Below, one piece after another: positions 6,080-9,016 of a DNA stretch of 9,016 nt. Positions within the stretch are counted from its first letter, which is position 1; every line of letters begins with the position of its first letter. The stretch is from an uncultured Kangiella sp. (lineage in GTDB: Bacteria > Pseudomonadota > Gammaproteobacteria > Enterobacterales > DSM-103792), in assembly GCA_946480585.1 (NCBI GenBank), contig CAMLKQ010000075.1:1-9016 (forward strand). The letters run 5' to 3'. The translations under genes were made by a program, and so were the position numbers. The notes below the pieces were generated by a model. The model was not told the origin of the DNA, made no database searches, and saw only the letters and a list, made by a program, of their open reading frames with translations.

Positions 6080-6805
6080 ATGACCCGACAAATCGTTCTC
6101 GATACCGAAACCACCGGCCTCGAACCGGACAGCCACCGCATCATCGAAATCGGCTGTATCGAAATCGTCAACCGGCGGCCGACCGGCAACCGCTATCACC
6201 AATATCTGAACCCGGATCGGGAAGTCGACGCCGGTGCGGTCGCGGTGCACGGCCTGTCGAACGAATTTCTCGCCGACAAGCCGCGCTTCAATGACATCGT
6301 CGATGACTTGCTGAGCTTCCTCAAAGGCGCCGAGCTCATCATTCACAACGCCGCGTTCGACGTCGGCTTCCTCAATGCCGAGTTCCGTCGCAGCGGCGAG
6401 CTTTACGGTCAAGTTGCCGATCATTGCGGCGTGCTCGACACACTGATGCTGGCGCGCAAGCTGCACCCGGGCCAGAAGAACAGCCTCGACGCGCTGTGCA
6501 AACGCTACGACGTCGACAACTCACACCGTGACCTGCACGGCGCGCTGCTCGACGCCGAGATCCTGCTCGACGTTTACCTGCGGATGACCGGTGGCCAAGG
6601 CTCGCTCGCACTCGGCGGCCAGGACGGCGCCGCCGGTTCCCAGTCCGGCGTCATCCGGCGCCTGTCACCGAACCGTGCCCGCCTGCCGGTGTTGCGGGCG
6701 ACCGAGCAGGAGCTGGAGGCACACGAAGCGCGACTGACCGCATTGGACAAGGCGTCGGGTGGCAAGACGCTCTGGCGGACTTTGCAAGACACACCGACTT
6801 CCTGA
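6080..6805 (+). CDS. dnaQ: DNA polymerase III epsilon subunit (3'-5' proofreading exonuclease)
   Basis: Epsilon proofreads for the replicative polymerase, bound between the alpha subunit and the beta clamp. The 241-residue product matches E. coli (243). It has the DEDDh exonuclease set: Asp8 and Glu10 in LDTETTGLEP (Exo I), Asp94 in IIHNAAFDVGFL (Exo II), and His153 and Asp158 in LHGALLDAE (Exo III). After the domain, MTGGQGSLAL (169-178) lines up with the E. coli clamp-binding stretch containing QTSMAF, so QGSLAL is the likely beta-clamp motif. A flexible Gly-rich linker follows. The C-terminal AHEARL...LWR segment corresponds to the alpha-binding end. ATG 6080 is set by the family N-terminus. 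The start has a modest purine-rich AGAAAGAG upstream. It is the last gene of the methyltransferase-rnhA-dnaQ run, and a terminator follows at 6890. Confidence 0.97.
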   Translation: MTRQIVLDTETTGLEPDSHRIIEIGCIEIVNRRPTGNRYHQYLNPDREVDAGAVAVHGLSNEFLADKPRFNDIVDDLLSFLKGAELIIHNAAFDVGFLNAEFRRSGELYGQVADHCGVLDTLMLARKLHPGQKNSLDALCKRYDVDNSHRDLHGALLDAEILLDVYLRMTGGQGSLALGGQDGAAGSQSGVIRRLSPNRARLPVLRATEQELEAHEARLTALDKASGGKTLWRTLQDTPTS

Positions 6806-7135
6806 ATTTTCCCGCGCAGCGTCACGCCGGCGTTGTCACGCTGATGCAGCGTGTACCGCGTCATCGGCATTTGATTTGTCCTGTCTGCAGGCGGCCGAAA
6901 TCTGGCCGCCTTTTTTGATTCGGCGCAAACCTTGCTCTATACCTGATCGTCAAGATGGCAACGGCCATTGGCAATGGGTCATGACGCACCGTGCCTGGTC
7001 AGGTTGACACATCGCCACATGATGTTGATTGCCGGATTCGGTTGATGAGCCGGTTGTCTTCGGCGTGTTACGCGCTCTCATGCCGTGTGTTGCCGCCGAT
7101 GACTCTGGGTTTGCTTGGTGGAACGGAATTTTCCG
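6806..7135. other. 330-base intergenic region between dnaQ and the ATPase gene
   Basis: No convincing gene is seen on either strand and no tRNA-like T-arm is present. It holds a 10-base palindrome ACGCCGGCGT (6824-6833), the dnaQ terminator (6890-6916), and a 13-base palindrome CCATTG-G-CAATGG (6965-6977). A weak promoter-like pair, TTGATT (6915-6920) and TATACC (6938-6943) with 17 bases between, overlaps the terminator U-run. A consensus TTGACA at 7004-7009 has no fitting -10 box. Just before the ATPase start, GGAACGGA (7120-7127) is a usable ribosome site. Confidence 0.6.
6890..6916 (+). terminator. Intrinsic terminator of the methyltransferase-rnhA-dnaQ transcript
   Basis: GGCGGCC (6890-6896) and GGCCGCC (6904-6910) form a 7-bp all-GC stem around the loop GAAATCT, followed directly by six T (6911-6916). 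This is a textbook one-way rho-independent terminator 84 bases after the dnaQ stop. Unlike the other two terminators here, it has no A-run on the 5' side. Confidence 0.9.
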
Positions 7136-9016
7136 ATGGCCGCAACAGCTTGGCATCACTTGACGGCAGAAGCGTGTGCGCAGCAGTTGCAGTCGCCGTT
7201 GCCTGGATTGCATAGCGCTGAGGCCGCCGCGCGCCTCGAGCGCTATGGCCCGAATCAACTGCAGGAAGCGCCAGCACGGTCGTGGTGGCGTTTACTGCTG
7301 AATCAGCTCAGCGACTTCATGATTCTGGTTTTGCTCGCCGCGGCAACGGTCGCCGGTTGGGTCGGCGAGTGGCTGGATAGCCTCGCCATCGTTGCCATCG
7401 TGCTGCTCAATGCCATTATCGGGGTGGTGCAGGAATACCGCGCCGAACGCGCCGTGCGGGCGTTGCGGCAATTGGTCGCAGTCAATGCCAAAGTGTATCG
7501 CGACGGCCAGTTGCAGACGCTTGCCAACACAATGCTGGTGCCCGGTGATCGGGTGTTGCTGGAGAGCGGTGATGCGGTGCCCGCCGATCTGCGGCTCGTG
7601 CAGGTTGCGCAATTGCGCATTGATGAATCGACCTTGACGGGCGAGTCGGTGGCGGTCGACAAAACCGCCGAGGCATTGACCGCGCAAAATGGCAGCGTGA
7701 TCGCGTTGGCCGAGCGCAACAATCTGGCGTTCAAAGGCAGTTGGGTGGTGAACGGCCGCGCGACCGGTATTGTCGTTGCCACGGGCATGCAAACCGAACT
7801 CGGGCATATCGCCAGTCTGTTGCAAACGCAGACGGTCTTGACGACACCATTGCAGCGCCGTCTGGTCGGGTTTGGTCGTCGTCTCGCACTGCTGGTGTTG
7901 TCAATCTGCTTGCTAATTTTTTTGTTCGGGATCGCGCGTGGCGAAGCGCCGGTGCTGATGTTTCTGACCGCGGTCAGTTTGGCAGTGGCCGCCATTCCGG
8001 AAGCGTTGCCGGCGGTGGTGACCGTGGCGCTCGCGCTCGGTGCCCGCCGCATGGTCAAGGTACATGCCTTGATCCGGAAATTGCCGGCGGTGGAAACGCT
8101 CGGCTCGGTCACCTGCATCTGTTCCGACAAAACCGGCACGCTCACCGAGAACCGGATGCAGATCGTCACGACATTTCCGGCCGCGGTGAATCCATCGGCA
8201 GCGGGTTTGCCGACACCGAGCCACAGTTCTGATACGGCAGCGCAGGCTGACGATGTTCCGCCACTTATTCTGACGTTGGCGCTGAATAACGACGCGACAC
8301 TCGCAGAAACCGAGTCGGACGGAAATGCGCGCAGCGCCAGCGGCGATCCGATGGAGATCGCGCTGCTTGCCGGTGTGCAGGCCGCAGGTTGGTCGGTGAC
8401 GGCATTGCAGCAGCGCTGGCCGCGTATCGCGGAATGGCCGTTTGATGCGGTGCGCAAGCGGATGACGACGTTGCATCGTTGTGACGCGACCGGCCAGCAA
8501 TGGCTGCTGTGCAAGGGCGCGCCAGAATCGGTGCTTACCTGCTGTGCTTTGCCAGCGACCGAAGTCGATGCCTTGCTCGCCGAAGCACAGCACATGGCCG
8601 AGCGAGGTCTGCGAGTGCTGGCCTTCGCAGGCCGGCCTTTGCCGGCAGATGCGCCGATAAATGCCCAAGCGTTACCAGCGGCAAGTGCGATCGAAACCGG
8701 CCTGCAATGGTTTGGTTTGATTGGCTTGCAGGATCCGCCGCGTGCCGATGTTCCGGCCGCGATTGCTGAATGTCGCCGTGCCGGCATCCAGCCGCGCATG
8801 ATCACCGGCGATCATCCGATTACCGCGCGCGCGATTGCCCGGCAGATTGGTTTGCTGGCTGACACCGGTCAGGCTTCCGACATCAATGCCACGGTGCTGA
8901 CCGGCACCGCGCTGGCGGCGATGGCTGCGCATGAACGAGCCGCGGCCATTGAACGCATGCTGATCTTTGCCCGGGTCACGCCGGCACAAAAAGTGGAAAT
9001 CGTGCAGCACTTGCAG
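7136..9016 (+). CDS. P-type II cation-transporting ATPase, Ca2+-pump-like (3' end outside window)
   Basis: The visible 627 codons cover the N-terminal two thirds of an inner-membrane P-type ATPase (family length about 900). A cation-ATPase N-terminal domain is at about 5-75, with membrane segments M1 (57-76), M2 (82-100), M3 (248-268) and M4 (272-294). The actuator motif is TGES (168-171). The phosphorylation site DKTGTLT begins at Asp331. The nucleotide domain shows GDPMEIA (403-409), FDAVRKRM (436-443) and KGAPE (460-464), then DPPR (533-536) and TGDH (557-560). The M4 motif is PEALP (288-292), close to PEGLP of calcium pumps, with the ion-ligand Glu289. No heavy-metal CPC motif or N-terminal metal-binding domain is present. 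This supports a PacL-like or related type II pump; the ion is inferred, since M5-M6 are not visible. ATG 7136 has a GGA ribosome site; GTG 7118 in the same frame is less likely. No stop occurs before the edge. Confidence 0.93.
   Translation, partial: MAATAWHHLTAEACAQQLQSPLPGLHSAEAAARLERYGPNQLQEAPARSWWRLLLNQLSDFMILVLLAAATVAGWVGEWLDSLAIVAIVLLNAIIGVVQEYRAERAVRALRQLVAVNAKVYRDGQLQTLANTMLVPGDRVLLESGDAVPADLRLVQVAQLRIDESTLTGESVAVDKTAEALTAQNGSVIALAERNNLAFKGSWVVNGRATGIVVATGMQTELGHIASLLQTQTVLTTPLQRRLVGFGRRLALLVLSICLLIFLFGIARGEAPVLMFLTAVSLAVAAIPEALPAVVTVALALGARRMVKVHALIRKLPAVETLGSVTCICSDKTGTLTENRMQIVTTFPAAVNPSAAGLPTPSHSSDTAAQADDVPPLILTLALNNDATLAETESDGNARSASGDPMEIALLAGVQAAGWSVTALQQRWPRIAEWPFDAVRKRMTTLHRCDATGQQWLLCKGAPESVLTCCALPATEVDALLAEAQHMAERGLRVLAFAGRPLPADAPINAQALPAASAIETGLQWFGLIGLQDPPRADVPAAIAECRRAGIQPRMITGDHPITARAIARQIGLLADTGQASDINATVLTGTALAAMAAHERAAAIERMLIFARVTPAQKVEIVQHLQ

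Noticed and set aside
7004..7033. A perfect TTGACA -35 box upstream of the ATPase gene.
   Set aside because: No -10-like hexamer is found 16-18 bases downstream (the sequence there is GC-containing, around GATTGC), so I do not call a promoter.
6806..7135. Possible tRNA downstream of dnaQ, as with aspV in E. coli.
   Set aside because: No GGTTCRANYC-type T-arm with a matching acceptor stem was found in the spacer on either strand.
7303..8805. A 500-codon open frame on the - strand opposite the P-type ATPase.
   Set aside because: The translation is Ser/Ala/Thr/Arg-rich without domain pattern, while the + strand carries all the P-type ATPase motifs in order. It is an antisense shadow.

Overview
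The window looks like a chromosomal housekeeping stretch from a fairly GC-rich gammaproteobacterium. The main support is the cluster mltD - gloB - YafS-type methyltransferase - rnhA - dnaQ. This neighbourhood is well known in gammaproteobacteria: E. coli has the same genes together, and Pseudomonas has the same order with rnhA and dnaQ reading in the same direction, as here. I cannot name a genus from sequence alone. I see no insertion sequence, CRISPR array, tRNA, rRNA, prophage or defence module.

Layout. (1) Positions 2-367 hold the last 121 codons of a tetratricopeptide-repeat protein on the + strand, closed by a very long perfect hairpin (390-430). Its sequence resembles the TPR protein that often ends TonB/ExbB/ExbD operons, but those genes lie outside the window. 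(2) 473-1870 (+) is an HDOD-GAF signalling protein. It ends convergently against mltD across a second long perfect hairpin (2025-2062). (3) 2095-4663 on the - strand holds gloB (glyoxalase II) followed by mltD (lipoprotein lytic transglycosylase with three LysM domains). mltD has a plausible promoter of its own in the 154-base gap. (4) From a short divergent region (4664-4744) with an inverted repeat, the + strand carries the YafS-like methyltransferase, rnhA and dnaQ with gaps of 36 and 45 bases, probably one transcript, ended by a classical terminator at 6890-6916. (5) After a 330-base spacer, a P-type II cation ATPase begins at 7136 and runs off the right edge after 627 codons.

Functionally the genes are only loosely related. 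RnhA and DnaQ act in DNA replication: RNA primer and R-loop removal, and Pol III proofreading. GloB detoxifies methylglyoxal as S-D-lactoylglutathione. MltD remodels peptidoglycan. The HDOD-GAF protein is probably a regulatory scaffold, and the ATPase an inner-membrane cation pump, probably for calcium.

The window did not yield a convincing undescribed system. The observations most worth a second look are the degenerate SAM-binding motif of the conserved methyltransferase, the missing promoter space for the HDOD-GAF gene, the dyad in the gloB/methyltransferase divergent region, and the matched design of the two long A/T-flanked terminators.
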